DNA from: Reticulitermes speratus
Lineage: Eukaryota; Arthropoda; Insecta; Blattodea; Rhinotermitidae
Direction of reading: 5' to 3'
DNA: 64,000 nt
Assembly (NCBI GenBank): GCA_021186555.1
Contig: JAJKFL010000005.1
Location: 49,135,635-49,199,634, forward strand
A program made the position numbers and the translations under genes. Each line of letters begins with the position of its first letter. Positions within the stretch are counted from its first letter, which is position 1. The notes beneath the pieces are model-generated. The model saw only the letters and a program-made list of their open reading frames with translations. It had not been told where the DNA came from and did no database searches. Positions 10,275-21,595 of this stretch are shown here, one piece after another.

Positions 10275-10600
10275 TTTCTAGTTTAAAAAAGAAGATTGGA
10301 GATTGGAGATTGGAGATTTCAAGTACTCGCAGTTGTGTTGCCGAATATCCCAGTCTTGTGGAATATTTCGCCGTTTTGAAGGGTAAATATGTACCGACTG
10401 TTCGAAGAACCGTAGCGCCTCCATCTTCAGGGTCAAGCAGCCCACGAAGATTTTGGACTGTTTGACTCTCAAAGTAAAGACACAAGAATCTTTCAAAACG
10501 CCGCTGTTGACCAATCGACACGGTGTAACATCGCAGAAGGCTGAACCTTCAGGAATGTAGATATAATTGGCTGTTGTTCCCTGCAAGTAAGCAACCAAGC
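10275..10600 (-). mobile_element. Degenerate dispersed repeat, coding-like
   Basis: The minus strand gives an open frame with the phrases FCDVTPCRLVNSG and LKMEALRFFEQS. Similar phrases (WDMTPCLLV, LKMEAASLSKTS) appear on the minus strand at 26474-26662, so this is a dispersed element rather than a gene. Its class is not clear to me. Confidence 0.5.
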
Positions 10601-10994
10601 TTTCTCTTCTGTTGCAAACAGCAAACAGACATCACAAGCATCTCGCAGTTTGCACTGCATAAAAACTGTCATTTAATAGCTTGACTCTCCTTTTTCTCAT
10701 TTAAAACTTATTATTTAATACATTATTTTGGATGTAATTTATTTAAATTATTTTATATGTAGATTATAGACTGTGTATAATTTGAATTATGCACCAACAA
10801 ATTTGGGGGTACAAAGTTGAAGAAAAAATTTATCTGGGGGTACGCGAACAAAAAGGTTGAATACCGCTGGTGTAACCCAAATTATCATCCATATTTTGGT
10901 ACAAAACAACACAAGCTTGTTCTCCATAACCTACAGCGTATTTCTGTTGTATTTATTACAAAGCTGGATCACAGTAAATTACAATTACAATTTT
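10601..10994. other. AT-rich intergenic; hAT-like end
   Basis: Bases 10800-10875 (GGGGGTACAAAGTTGAAG, then GGTTGAATACCGCTGGTG) resemble the end of a decayed hAT-type element. No gene is seen. Confidence 0.35.
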
Positions 10995-11206
10995 ACTCAC
11001 CCCAGAACAGTCCATGAAGGCCCATAAGGGGAGAAGAGGTATAACTCTACTCTTTCTTTAACCTCGGCACTGGATGGGGTGGGTGGTCAACTCCACGCTC
11101 CGGCCGCTTTACCCCCGGGAATGACCCGGTATTCATTGTACAGGAGGCTGGGTAGGCACCAGGGCCGGTCTGGACGGGTGCTAAAAATCTCGCCCCCACC
11201 GGGATT
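10995..11206 (-). mobile_element. SINE family A lacking its tRNA head
   Basis: A 5'-truncated reverse copy, from the tail side (GAAGGCCCATAAGGGGAGAA) to TCGCCCCCACCGGGATT, bracketed by AATTACAATTTT at 10983-10994 and 11207-11218. Truncation with a perfect duplication shows it inserted in this short form. Confidence 0.9.
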
Positions 11207-11218
11207 AATTACAATTTT

Positions 11219-11876
11219 GCAATATGTTAAATTTTAAAATAACATTTGGAGTGTCTCATGACACTCGCTTGACTTCTCTTTGCCTCACATCACTGATTGT
11301 TAATTGCCTTTTGGTTTAAATAAGTCATCGCAGCTTTCAGCGCTCTGATGTTCCGTGGATATTTCTACTGAATGCTGTGTGCTTGGCCGGTATTTTGGTT
11401 TCCTTTTATTTCCAGTCGCTTTTTGTTTGTTATCGTGTTTGTTTATAATATTCTTTCATATTCCCCAAATTTATCCTGTACAAAAGATGAAAATACTTCT
11501 GGGACTACGACTTAATAAGAGATTACGCACGGGACTTTCGACACAGACTGGACAGGGCCTATCACAACTTCGCCTATAGTACAGAATTATCTAAATAGAA
11601 CGTGCTCAAACGTCTGTTTCTGTTTCAGTGCAGATATCAACTAACGTGGGCCTCGGTTGGGGGAAGTAGCGACCCATGGTTTGATAACCACTGGCCTACT
11701 AACTTGTCAGTAGCTTCCATTTTTGAACACTAGACTGTGTGACTTCATACGAACACTAGACTTCCGGGTTTGATAGGTCATAAATTTTAAAATCAGGAAG
11801 CAGAAGTCATGATCACGACATTGAAGAAATACAAACTCTCTTTGCTCCTATATAATTTACATGTCATTAACTCCTC
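11219..11876. other. No gene recognised
   Basis: Bases 11645-11700 (GACCCATGGTTTGATAACCA) look like the terminus of a hAT-type relic. An open frame at 11355-11579 contains a short hydrophobic run but nothing else to support a gene. Confidence 0.35.
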
Positions 11877-12237
11877 CATGCTTAGTCGGTCTCTGTCACC
11901 ACGGCATGGCGCGTCCTCGGGTTGCGGATGGAGGAACGGCCTCCAAATATGGAGGGTAGCTGCGAATATGCAGTCGCGGACAGCCGACAAGGGGTGGTCC
12001 TCCAGCTTGGGGGTTGGGCGAGGTGCTAACAACTCCTCACCGTAAAAAATTACCATGTTACGAAACACTATACAGAGCCTCGGACCTGGACTGATTCTTT
12101 GGATAGGGACAGGTGGCGGGCTGTTGTGAGTGCGGTGATGAACCTTAGGGTTCCATAAAACGAGGGGGAATTTCTTGACTAGCTGACGACCTGTTAGCTT
12201 CTCAAGAAGGACTCTGCTGCATGGAGTTAGTTAGTTT
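11877..12237 (+). mobile_element. LINE 3' region with short GTTA tail
   Basis: The blocks GCATGGCGCGTCCTCGGGTT, GGCGAGGTGCTAACAACTC and GACAGGTGGCGGGCTGTTGT follow one another as in the copy at 47.6-48.0 kb. It ends GCATGGAGTTAGTTAGTT. Frames are broken. Confidence 0.75.
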
Positions 12238-12984
12238 AGTCATTAACTCCTAATTTCGCATACAAAACACTGTTTCTTAAACAGAACCCTACTTTGGATA
12301 CCCAAGTTTGCGGACTTACACAGCTTACAAGCCTTATCTACAACAGACCTACATAAACATTACTTTCCTAAAAAAATTCAATAACCATCACAAATGGCTG
12401 AAGGGAACACAGCATTTTCACAATAACCCCTAATAACCACACAACCCCCATCTAGCGCCGAGGGTAAAGAGAGATTGGAGCTATACCTCTACTCCCCTCT
12501 GTGCCTCCATGGCACATTATATGGCAGCGTTTCCCAAATTATTTCCGCGAGATGTGAATATGCGTTCCGTGACAAAAAAAATCGAGAAACCCCCCCTCCC
12601 AAAAAAAAGAAATCATAGATTTTTTTACTAAATTTGAATTTAGCATATTCGATCACAGTTTAAGATACTGTTCATATAACAATTTGTATAACAACCTTTC
12701 GTTTGGTTACTAACACATCTCGTTGCGCCGAATAAGCCGAAACATATGTTGGGGTTTTTTATCTAATTTTTATAGAATATTTTAATGTTCTTTAAATAAA
12801 TAAGTGCATTTGGTTGGTGTAAAACATAACTAATGTTCAAAAATGCACGGTGAAATCAGAATAAAGTTCATCTGTGCTACATATTTCGGCTTAGAAGTCA
12901 CATTCAGTTACAACACACAGCATACCCTGTTTCTTACAACGCAATTTTTAAATAATCACGGAGCCTAGTTTTTCACCTAAGTTA
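12238..12984. other. Intergenic with SINE tail
   Basis: Bases 12448-12515 are a forward family A SINE tail (CCATCTAGCGCCGAGGGTAA, CTATACCTCTACTCCCCTCT). Bases 12530-12605 (CAGCGTTTCCCAAATTATTT) resemble a hAT-type terminus. Bases 12735-12752 have GCCGAAACATATGTT, half of the ribozyme-like motif. No gene is seen. Confidence 0.45.
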
Positions 12985-13383
12985 ACTGAACATTTTAATC
13001 GTATTCACAAATATTTTAATCGTATTCATAAATATTTTAATCGTATTCACAAATATTTTAATCATATTCACAAATATTTTAATCGTATTCACAAATATTT
13101 TAATCGTATGTTTAATCGTATTCACAAATATTTTAATCGTATTCACAAATATTTTAATCGTATTCACAAATATTTTAATCGTATTCACAAATATTTTAAT
13201 CGTAATCACAAATATTTTAATCGTATTCACAAATATTTTAATCGTATTCACAAATATTTTAATCGTATTCACAAATATTTTAATCGTATTCACAAATATT
13301 TTAATCGTATTCACAAATATTTTAATCGTATTCACAAATATTTTAATCGTATTCACAAATATTTTAATCGTATTCACAAATAT
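12985..13383. repeat. 21 bp tandem repeat
   Basis: About 19 units of TATTTTAATCGTATTCACAAA are nearly identical, with one truncated unit at 13110 and a few point variants. Because 21 is a multiple of three and the unit lacks stops in one frame on each strand, it opens repetitive frames of 109 and 136 codons (FNRIHKY and FVNTIKI); these are not genes. Confidence 0.95.
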
Positions 13384-13843
13384 GTCAGTCATTACAATAA
13401 TAAAGAAAACTATTTTAATTTAAAATATTCAGGTTAGTATTTGACTACCTCAAGACGGCAACAGCAGCCTCCATCGAAATTTGGCAACTATGCAAAAGTC
13501 TGCACGGCATTTTATCCAAGCAGATTACTATCTTAGTCAAATCAATGTCACGTGACATCCGAGAATAAATACAAATGATTGGGACGCATGTAGAATGTCG
13601 CACTGTTACAGCTTTCAAGCCGAGAGATTGTGAGCTACATTTAAGAACAGAAAGTGTCCACATTCAAATTTCAAAATATTTTTTTTAAAGAAAACAATAT
13701 TAAATCTCGCAAACATTGCCTGTTTAGACTAATTACATAATGGCGAATAACATTCGATAACACGATACACCAAATATAGAGTTCTTCATGTACGAGTGGC
13801 TTAATAGATATTTAAACACTAAGATTAAGCTGAATTACATATA
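13384..13843. other. No gene recognised
   Basis: AT-rich intergenic sequence with no recognised element. Confidence 0.4.
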
Positions 13844-13921
13844 CAGAGTATACACAAAAGAATGGTGCGGTTTCCATACTAAATACATAGTAAACCGCAC
13901 CATTCTTTTGTGTATACCCTG
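13844..13921. mobile_element. 78 bp MITE made of two terminal repeats
   Basis: A TA-flanked palindrome whose arms are ACACAAAAGAATGGTGCGGT and its complement, with a spacer of about 14 bases (CATACTAAATACATAG). The arms match the outer ends of the 577 bp mariner-like element at 5482-6058. The same length and arms recur at 44161-44238. Confidence 0.9.
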
Positions 13922-13923
13922 TA

Positions 13924-14732
13924 TAGATTTGTTGCCGATGATCCTTGGTTCGAGACCAGATTAAGAGACAAGCTCGGCGGGTAGATAGGTAATTTCATGC
14001 TTTGTTTTATTATTATTATTATTTACTGAAGGGCCCCGCAGCAGATGCTAAGGACGCACCGCAGCCTTGAAGGCTTATTGTGCAACCCTGTGATGAAGAT
14101 GATGAAGTTTTTCCTGCTTTTCCATTTTAACGGAGCACCGGTGGAGTGAAATTGACAGGGGAAAACCGAAGTACTCGGAGAAAAACCTGTACCAGTGCCA
14201 CTTTGTCCACCACAAATCCCACATGGACCGACCCGGGTACGTTTTGTTTAATTTAATTCTAAATTAATTAGAACTTTGAGCAAAACATGATGCTGATTTG
14301 TATAGATACATCGGCACAACTAGAAGAGGTTTAGTGGCCACATTGGGAGGGGTTCGGACCACAAAGCTGTAGACACTTCCTTCAGTACAGGCGTTGTTGT
14401 TACTGTCATGACAGTAGAGACGGGAATGGCTACTACCTACCCTTAGCTAACGGTTAGTGTCCTCATTGTCTCTGTCAATCCAACTGCAACAAAAATATGT
14501 ACTTTAAAACTTTCGCCCTTAGCAGTAAATTTAGAACACATCTGTTATGAGTCAACAAGGCTAAAAGTCCGAAAGCTGGCCTAAGCTGGGTTAGCATAAA
14601 CACATTTAAGTGTCTCGTGCTCTCAACACGTAATATTCCCTGAGAGAAAGATAGGCTTAGTGGCTGAGACGTTCGGGCAGTTGTGGTAACGTAGGACGGC
14701 CACAGACTCAGTCCGTACCGCGCAGTAAACAC
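13924..14732. other. Intergenic, old repeat relics
   Basis: Bases 14130-14240 (TACTCGGAGAAAAACCTGTA, CCACTTTGTCCACCACAAAT) match the relic at 42970-43040 and belong to an old dispersed repeat. No gene is seen. Confidence 0.4.
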
Positions 14733-15500
14733 ACTCCGTCTCAGTTATAAAAACCAGTCAGTTAATGCTGTACAGTGAAATAATCGCTGTTTGTTCTGAG
14801 ATCCACACAAAACACATAAATACAGTCCGTACCGCGCAGTAAACACACTCCGTCTCAGTTATACAAACCAGTCAGTTAATGTTGTACAGTGAAATAATCG
14901 CTGTTTGTTCTGAGATCCACACAAAACACATAAATACAGTCCGTACCGCGCAGTAAACACACTCCGTCTCAGTTATACAAACAGTCAGTTAATGTTGTAC
15001 AGTGAAATAATCGCTGTTTGTTCTGAGATCCACACAAAACAATAAATACAGTCCGTACCGCGCAGTAAACACACTCCGTCTCAGTTATACAAACCAGTCA
15101 GTTAATGTTGTACATGAAATAATCGCTGTTTGTTCTGAGATCACACAAAACACATAAATCAGTCGTACCGCGCAGTAAACACTCCGTCTCAGTTATACAA
15201 ACCAGTCAGTTATGCTGTACAGTGAAATAATCGCTGTTGTACTGAGAGCCACACAAAACACATAAATACACTGTGTGGGCAGAACGTAGAATTTGTGAAT
15301 GTTAAACCTGAATTGCATATAAAGATTCAGTCCGTACCGTGCAGTAAACACACTCCGTCTCAGTTATACAAACCAGTCAGTTAATGCTGTACAGTGAAAT
15401 AATCGCTGTTTGTTCTGAGATCCACACAAAATACGTAAATACACTGTTTGGCAGAACGTAGAATTGTTGAATGTTAATCCTGGTGGTACATATAGTAACC
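14733..15500 (+). repeat. 114 bp satellite-bearing element, about six units
   Basis: Units run from CAGTCCGTACCGCGCAGTAA through GTCAGTTAATGTTGTACAGT and CGCTGTTTGTTCTGAGATCC to ACACATAAATA; the exact 114 bp period is seen between 14823 and 14937. After 15265 and 15440 an end module (GTGTGGGCAGAACGTAGAAT, GTGAATGTTAA) appears, so the array is the amplified interior of a larger element. Reverse arrays are at 18.1 and 55.1 kb and a forward array at 36.4 kb. Confidence 0.93.
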
Positions 15501-16285
15501 ACTTGGCCTTAAAGATTTAATAAGTGCCGCAACGTGCACTAAGACATAAAGATATCACACATATCACTTTCTTAGCTAAAGCAGGATATAACTCAGGTGC
15601 ATTTTATACCACCGGAGCACAACGGCTACCAGCAAGGCAGAACCGGACAGAGAAGAGGAAAGCAGGCCGGAAGGGACAACTTCTTGTTGACTTCTTGCTC
15701 ACTTCCTGAGAAAATTGATGATGATAGACGGATCACCAGGCAGACTACCGACAAGCAAGTCTGTTCAATGACCGCCTTACCTCATTTTGACTTGGTAATA
15801 GATACTACAAATATCACAGTCAGCACACATGTGGGATAAAGTAACGCAACAGTGGCACATGGCACCAGTCGGGCAGAAGTCACGTATTATTACGTTTTGA
15901 ACGCTATATACTTGTATATATAAGTATATATATAGAAATAATTTGTAGCAGAAGTGCGTATTGAATTTCATTTTAGTTTATTTATCGACGATTTATCAAT
16001 GTCGTAAGGTATGCAGCATGGTGTGTGAGAATTACTGGGAATGATCGATTAGAAAGGATGTGCAGGAAAGCTGCCGTGGCCTACTTTCAGGTCCTATATC
16101 TGTACATGTCTGAAAGGACTGTGCAAACCCAAGACGGCTCTCGAAAAAGACATTTGCTTCCTTAAGAGAATCGAAGAAATGGACTTTTATAGGAAAGAGA
16201 AGTGCTCATTTTTAAAAGCAACGTCACATTATACCACTCATCTTAAGTCCTAAATGCATATAAAAATACTTAACGATTAAGTACT
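15501..16285. other. No gene recognised
   Basis: Open frames of 61-80 codons at 15524-15839 lack motifs. A short TATATAAGTATATATAT run is at 15912-15935. Confidence 0.4.
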
Positions 16286-16460
16286 TACTTCACAGAAAAC
16301 ACAACGAGTCTCCATTACAAAATCCAACGGTCAAACCTGTTCAAAAGAAACAATCGCTGTTTATTCCGATAAACATACGAAGCCCATAACAGAGTGCGAA
16401 TAATATCGAGATTCTTAATGTTAAAACGGATGGTACTTACAGTTACCACTCCACTTAGAG
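16286..16460 (+). mobile_element. Single-unit, diverged copy of the 114 bp element
   Basis: ACTTCACAGAAAACACAACG, CAATCGCTGTTTATTCCGAT and the end module TTCTTAATGTTAAAACGGAT appear in the same order as in the arrays, but with only one unit and much divergence. This points to the unamplified ancestral form. Confidence 0.65.
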
Positions 16461-16774
16461 TGCAGCACATCAAACTATTTCACGACCGTTTCCTGCCAAA
16501 TCCTTTCCAATTGATCACTCATTACCACCCAAACATGCGACACTAAACATGATGAGCTACCGACAGCGTACACAAAATAAGGCATTAAATCCACCAACTC
16601 ATTGTCTCAAAACACTCCCTTTAGAGTATAAGGTAAAGCTGTCTTGTCCCTCCCATGAAGTCTTACAGGAGTAGAGGTATAGCTCCACCCCCAGTGCACC
16701 CTGCAAGCAAGACACATTCCTCGTATCAATAATACCAACATGGCAGCCATGCGAAATAATGAGTCGAAGATTTA
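16461..16774. other. Intergenic with SINE fragment
   Basis: Bases 16628-16690 (AAGGTAAAGCTGTCTTGTCC, GGAGTAGAGGTATAGCTCCA) match the tail side of family D in reverse. No gene is seen. Confidence 0.4.
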
Positions 16775-17004
16775 AGTAAAGTAAAGTTCACCTTATAACA
16801 GGCCATGAAGGCCCAGACAGGGAGTAGAGGTATAGTTCTACTCTTTCTTTAACCTTGGCGCTAGATGGGGATGGGTGGTCAACGCCACGCCCTCGGCCGC
16901 TTTACCCCCGGGAATGGCCCGGTACCCATTGTACAGGAGGCTGGGTAGGCCCCAGGGCCGGTCTGGACGGGTGTTGAAAATATCGCCCCCACCGGGATTC
17001 GATC
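16775..17004 (-). mobile_element. SINE family A lacking most of its tRNA head
   Basis: Reverse copy from AAAGTTCACCTTATAACAGG to CCCCCACCGGGATTCGATC; the sequence stops within the B box, so the A box is gone. Confidence 0.88.
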
Positions 17005-17756
17005 AGGATTAAAACCTATCCAAATTGGAGTAACTCATAATTCTTACGTTATTTAACGACGTCATTGCAACTTCATGCAATAGATAAGAATATGGTGAAA
17101 AATAGTGAATAATTAAAGTTCTACAATGTTCCGAAACGTCGGGAACTATTCCCCCAATTACATGGCGTCACATCACATAACACTTGCATCTTCGAAGTGA
17201 CCTAATTCTGCGGTTGGCAGAGCACAGTTAAGAGCTGAACACATTGGCCGATAAATAATCGCCGTATTTTCGAGTGACGTCACACGTGGGTTAGACAATG
17301 GGATCGGCACATATGTGGGATAACTAAACATTCGCTGCTCCACTGACACTAGCAGCGGCACGTGTTGCTTATATCCTTACTGCTCTCACGTGTAAGTCTT
17401 CGCCGTGACCTACAGGCTAAACTCTCGCGCATCTGCTTGCAACCTGTAGACAGATACAGGAATATTCAGGTGCACACGTGTGGAATACACCAGCTGTTGG
17501 CTGTATAAATAGAGCGATCCAACAGCGATATACGTTCCAGCCATTGATGGTGTTTGCTTTAATCCGCTGACTTTACATGAAGTCATCTTCAAGAATTACA
17601 CTTTCTTGCAGAAAAAATATGTATTACATCACTTAGTTGGCTATATATATAGTCAATACATAGTTATGTAAATCAAGTTTTTATAGTTTCAACATAACTA
17701 TCTTTAATCATGACAGAAACTAACTTATGGAAACAAATAAGAACAATGTAATCAAC
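17005..17756. other. No gene recognised
   Basis: AT-rich intergenic sequence. CCGAAACGTCGGGAACTATT at 17130-17150 resembles the core of the foldback families, without its partner arm. Confidence 0.4.
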
Positions 17757-17880
17757 ATCTGTGGTCTTCTGGGTTATTACACGGCGTCGTGTGGTAAATA
17801 ATTACCACACGACGCCGTGTAATAACCCAGAAGACACAGATTTAATCAACATCGCGGCGGAAGCCTGAAATCAAATGTAA
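17757..17880. mobile_element. Foldback element, 40 bp arms
   Basis: The left arm 17757-17797 and right arm 17802-17841 are nearly perfect reverse complements containing CACGGCGTCGTGTGGTAA. To the right ACATCGCGGCGGAAGCCTGA follows, the flank shared by the elements at 25.0, 41.7, 48.1, 59.4, 60.4 and 63.7 kb. Confidence 0.85.
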
Positions 17881-17936
17881 TCAACAGTTTCGCAAAAAGG
17901 GAGTAACCCTTGAAGACGAGTTCATGTAAAGTCGAA

Positions 17937-18053
17937 ACCCATGTACAGGAGGCTGGGTGGGCCCCACGGCCGGTAGCGAAAAATCTCACCCCCATCGGGA
18001 TGCGAAACCCAGACCGCGAGTCGCTATAATGACTATGCTATCCCAGCCCACAC
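17937..18053 (-). mobile_element. SINE family A, deleted copy
   Basis: TGTACAGGAGGCTGGGTGGG, AAAAATCTCACCCCCATCGG and GCGAGTCGCTATAATGACTA are family A blocks in reverse, with small internal deletions. Confidence 0.8.
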
Positions 18054-18104
18054 GGTTTTTACAACGAACCTATCATCTCTCATACACATCATTATCACAC
18101 TGGC

Positions 18105-18920
18105 TTTTATAACTGAGACGGTGTGTGTTTACTGCGCGGTACGAACTGAATTTTTGTATATAATTCAGGTTTAACATTCACAAATTCTACGTTCTGCCCA
18201 CACAGTGTATTTATGTGTTTTGTGTGGATCTCAGAACAAACAGCGATTATTTCACTGTACAGCATTAACTGACTGGTTTGTATAACTGAGACGGAGTGTG
18301 TTTACTGCGCGGTACGGACTGTATTTATGTGTTTTGTGTGGATCTCAGAACAAACAGCGATTATTTCACTGTACAGCATTAACTGACTGGTTTGTATAAC
18401 TGAGACGGAGTGTGTTTACTGCGCGGTACGGACTGTATTTATGTGTTTTGTGTGGATCTCAGAACAAACAGCGATTATTTCACTGTACAGCATTAACTGA
18501 TGGTTTTATAACTGAGACGGAGTGTGTTTACTGCGCGGTACGAACCGATGTTTTATTTTTGGTTGATCTAGAATATACAGGTTATACACTGCAGCTAGTA
18601 CATACTATTGAGTTTGTATAACTGAGACGGAGTGTGTTTACTGCGCGGTACGGACTGTATTTATGTGTTTTGTGTGGATCTCAGAACAAACAGCGATTAT
18701 TTCACTGTACAACATTAACTGACTGGTTTGTGTAACTGAGACGGAGTGTGTTTACTGCGCGGTACGGACTGTATTTATGTGTTTTGTGTGGATCTCAGAA
18801 CAAACAGCGATTATTTCACTGTACAGCATTAACTGACTGGTTTGTATAACTGAGACGGAGTGTGTTTACTGCGCGGTACGAACTGAATTTTTATATATAA
18901 TTCAGGTTAATCTTAGTTAT
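18105..18920 (-). repeat. 114 bp satellite-bearing element, about six units, reverse
   Basis: These are the same units as at 14.8 kb in the opposite orientation (TACTGCGCGGTACGGACTGT, AACTGAGACGGAGTGTGTTT). One unit at 18545-18610 is replaced by unrelated sequence. The end module CACAAATTCTACGTTCTGCC sits at about 18180. With the 14.8 kb array it forms a large inverted pair 3 kb apart. Confidence 0.93.
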
Positions 18921-19235
18921 TTCAGGGTTAGTGAAACACTGCAGCTAGGTACATACAACTGAGCATACGACAGTTAATACACATAACTACACACTGTGTA
19001 TGAAGTACTGCCTGCAAGTCAATTACAAATATGGCGACGGTGCGAAGGGCTGACCGACCCTAATAATTTTAACGATGATGATGATAACAGTGACGACATG
19101 TAGGATTAGAAACAAAAGGAATATGAAAACGGAATTTTGAGTTTTGCTCGCAACTTCTTTTTAACGATATTGATTAATTTTAGTCTTCATAGGGTTACGC
19201 CTTTGAAAACTAAAATCATTCAGCATTACACATAA
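18921..19235. other. No gene recognised
   Basis: Nothing recognised apart from a short (GAT)n run at 19073-19085. Confidence 0.4.
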
Positions 19236-19400
19236 CGATTAATCTCCGCACCTCACAGAGAACACAGTGCATTTTCCATTGGAAAAAGAAATCGGTGAAT
19301 GCTGTATAGGGAAATAATGGTTGTTTATTGTAAAAATTACGTGGAAACAAATACATTGTCCCGGCAAAACGCAAAGTTTCCTGATGACAAGATTAGGTGG
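19236..19400 (+). mobile_element. Single-unit, diverged copy of the 114 bp element
   Basis: CACCTCACAGAGAACACAGT and GGGAAATAATGGTTGTTTAT follow the order of the 114 bp unit, then CCGGCAAAACGCAAAG in place of the end module. It is strongly diverged. Confidence 0.5.
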
Positions 19401-19890
19401 TATACAGAGTTAACACGGGGCTTTATTATAGAGGTTTAACATGCCACTGAAATGTATAAACACGTAAATATACGTTTATGTTGTAATTAAGGATTGTATT
19501 TGACGGTTAAGAATGTATTATGAACAGAGACATTAATTATAAGACGAAGAAAATAACTTCCTCTTCGGCAAAGTAATTAAATATGATTTGGAGGCAGGAT
19601 GACGTAATGCCTTTGCGGGGGAGGACACAGCCTTGAAGCAGTCCACACGTACATGTGGCACATCACTTACGTAAGTGAAAACAGTGACATCACACGGCCG
19701 TGTCTATCAGCGCGCATATCACTGGAGGACCTTCAGAAATTCCATAGCTGTTTTGGTCCAAGAAATTCAGTCTGCCTGCTTCAAGCCGCGCACAACACTT
19801 GCAGTTACCTGGAGATTACAAAATCTCCAACACTGAATTGATTCAACCACCCAGAAAACTGGATTAAAGGGAGTCCTTATAAGACCATAC
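19401..19890. other. No gene recognised
   Basis: The 62-codon open frame at 19653-19841 has no recognisable motif. Confidence 0.4.
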
Positions 19891-19892
19891 TA

Positions 19893-20454
19893 CAGGGTGT
19901 TTCAAAAAGATGGACCCAATTTCAAACCACTGTATTTCACGATGGCAACATGTTACAATTACACAAAAAATTACAAACGGTTCAGTCAGCCATCAAGTTT
20001 TACAAACCATTTCATAAATGCTCTATGTGCCCTCCACCTGCTGCACGAACAACATCGAGACGATAGTTGAATTCGTCCCAAACGCTTCTCAGAGTGTCTT
20101 CTTCCACTGAAGTCACTGCCGCCGTGATTCTGTTTTTGAGGTCATCCAGATTAGTCGCTAATGGTGGCACAAAAACACGGTCTTTGACATATCCCCACAA
20201 GAAAAAGTCGCAGGGTGTAATGTCTGGGGATCTTGGGGGCCAAGAGTGTAGCGCCAAGTCTTGGGGTCCCGTGCGACCTATCCAACGTTGAAGCAATGTG
20301 CCATTTAGAAGGTGCGCCGGGAGAGGCATCTAGCGGCGGTCATTGGAAACTCTATGCCCCGCCTTTTCAAGTGGTAAGAGTTTCATTCATGGGCGGTTCG
20401 TGGTTGCAGATATTTAGCGATTTTAAATCGGGTCCATCTTTTTGAAACGCCCTG
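19893..20454 (-). mobile_element. Mariner-like element, 562 bp, internally deleted
   Basis: TA-flanked. The terminal repeats begin CAGGGTGTTTCAAAAAGATG and end CATCTTTTTGAAACGCCCTG. The interior carries the last third of a transposase on the minus strand. It is a different terminal-repeat family from the elements at 0.96 and 5.5 kb. Confidence 0.9.
20012..20329 (-). pseudogene. Transposase C-terminal third, frame intact
   Basis: The minus strand encodes about 100 residues: LLQRWIGRTGPQDL, then WPPRSPDITPCDFFLWGYVK, where mariner-type DDE enzymes have their final catalytic region, then FVPPLATNLDDLK and the ending GGGHIEHL. There is no stop within this part, so the deletion that removed the N-terminal two thirds is probably fairly recent. 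It is not functional alone. Confidence 0.85.
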
Positions 20455-20456
20455 TA

Positions 20457-21380
20457 TAATACACTGAGAGGTAAGACGAGACCGTACAAACATGACCAAT
20501 TGTGAGGTGAACCTTTGAGCAGGGGCACTCGTATGTCTCAGCCTCACAGAGACGACGATGATAGCTGACAGCCTTTATACTGTATCTGCATTGATGTAGG
20601 ACACAAAAATACTGTTGTCAATGACAGACTGTTGTCAGTAAGAGACACGTGTTGTCAGTGAGGGACCACTGTTGTCAGTACGACACCATTGTTGTCAATA
20701 AGGGACAAGTGTAACAATGATAGACCACTATTTTTAATAAGAAACGAGTGTTGTCAATAAGTGACCACTCTTGCCAATAAGCTACATGTGTTGTCAGTGA
20801 CAGACCACTTGTCAATAAGAGACCACTGTTGTCAGTAATAGACCATAGTTTTAGAGAGGAAACATTTTTATACGAATGTCATGGGATAGCTTAGTCAGTA
20901 GGCTCAACAGGCTATGGCCGCAACGATCGAGGAAACGAGGTTCTATCTCTGGAATGCAGTAAGATATCCCTCCTTTCTACAGCGCCCAGAAAGGTATTGG
21001 AACCTTCAGTCCAGGGGGGTTCGGGCAACAGTTTACTTCAGCGGGGACAAGGCGGCATGAGCTTCACGCAGATCATTCATCTCAGTACAGTTCAGACGTT
21101 AAAAATGCATGGAGCTATACGGCCATGTATTTATTCTAGATAATATGGAGAGAGAGGTCCGCGAAATTAGTGCGGTTTTTAAGGGGTTTTAAGGTTATGT
21201 ACCAGCTTGTTTGAAACTAAAGACTCTACATTCTACCAACAGAGGTGTTTATGTCTCTGTAGAGATACAAACAAACAGCAATTAATCGACCTGCTCGTCT
21301 TTAAAGCCTTACAGAGACTTTTATGTGTGGTATAAACTGAATTTATAACTTCCATTTATACGAATTTCAGGCTTCAGAGG
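20457..21380. other. Intergenic; degenerate short repeat and old relics
   Basis: Bases 20600-20860 hold about 11 irregular units of 20-23 bp built on CACTGTTGTCAGTAAGAGAC. Bases 20882-20960 look like a decayed tRNA-type SINE head (GGGATAGCTTAGTCAGTAG). Bases 21240-21370 resemble a reverse, diverged 114 bp element. No gene is seen. Confidence 0.5.
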
Positions 21381-21545
21381 GTTAACTAACTAACTAACTA
21401 ACTAACTCCATGGAGCAGAGTCCTTCTTGAGTTCCTGAGCTAGTCAAGAAATTCCCGCATTTTATGGAACCCGAAGGTTCGTTACCGCAGTCACAACAGC
21501 CCGTCACCTGTCCCTATCCTGAGCCATATCAATCCAGTTCAGAGG
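21381..21545 (-). mobile_element. LINE 3' end with GTTA tail, reverse
   Basis: A (TAAC)n tail at 21381-21408 is followed by CTCCATGGAGCAGAGTCCTT, AAGAAATTCCCGCATTTTAT and CCGTCACCTGTCCCTATCCT, the reverse complement of the element at 1-190. Confidence 0.85.
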
Positions 21546-21595
21546 GTTAAGTAAATCAAAACAATTAGAATAATCTACTTACAATGAATGTAGAT

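Noticed and set aside
12982..13437. Repetitive protein gene
   Set aside because: A 21 bp repeat keeps frames open on both strands; no other support.
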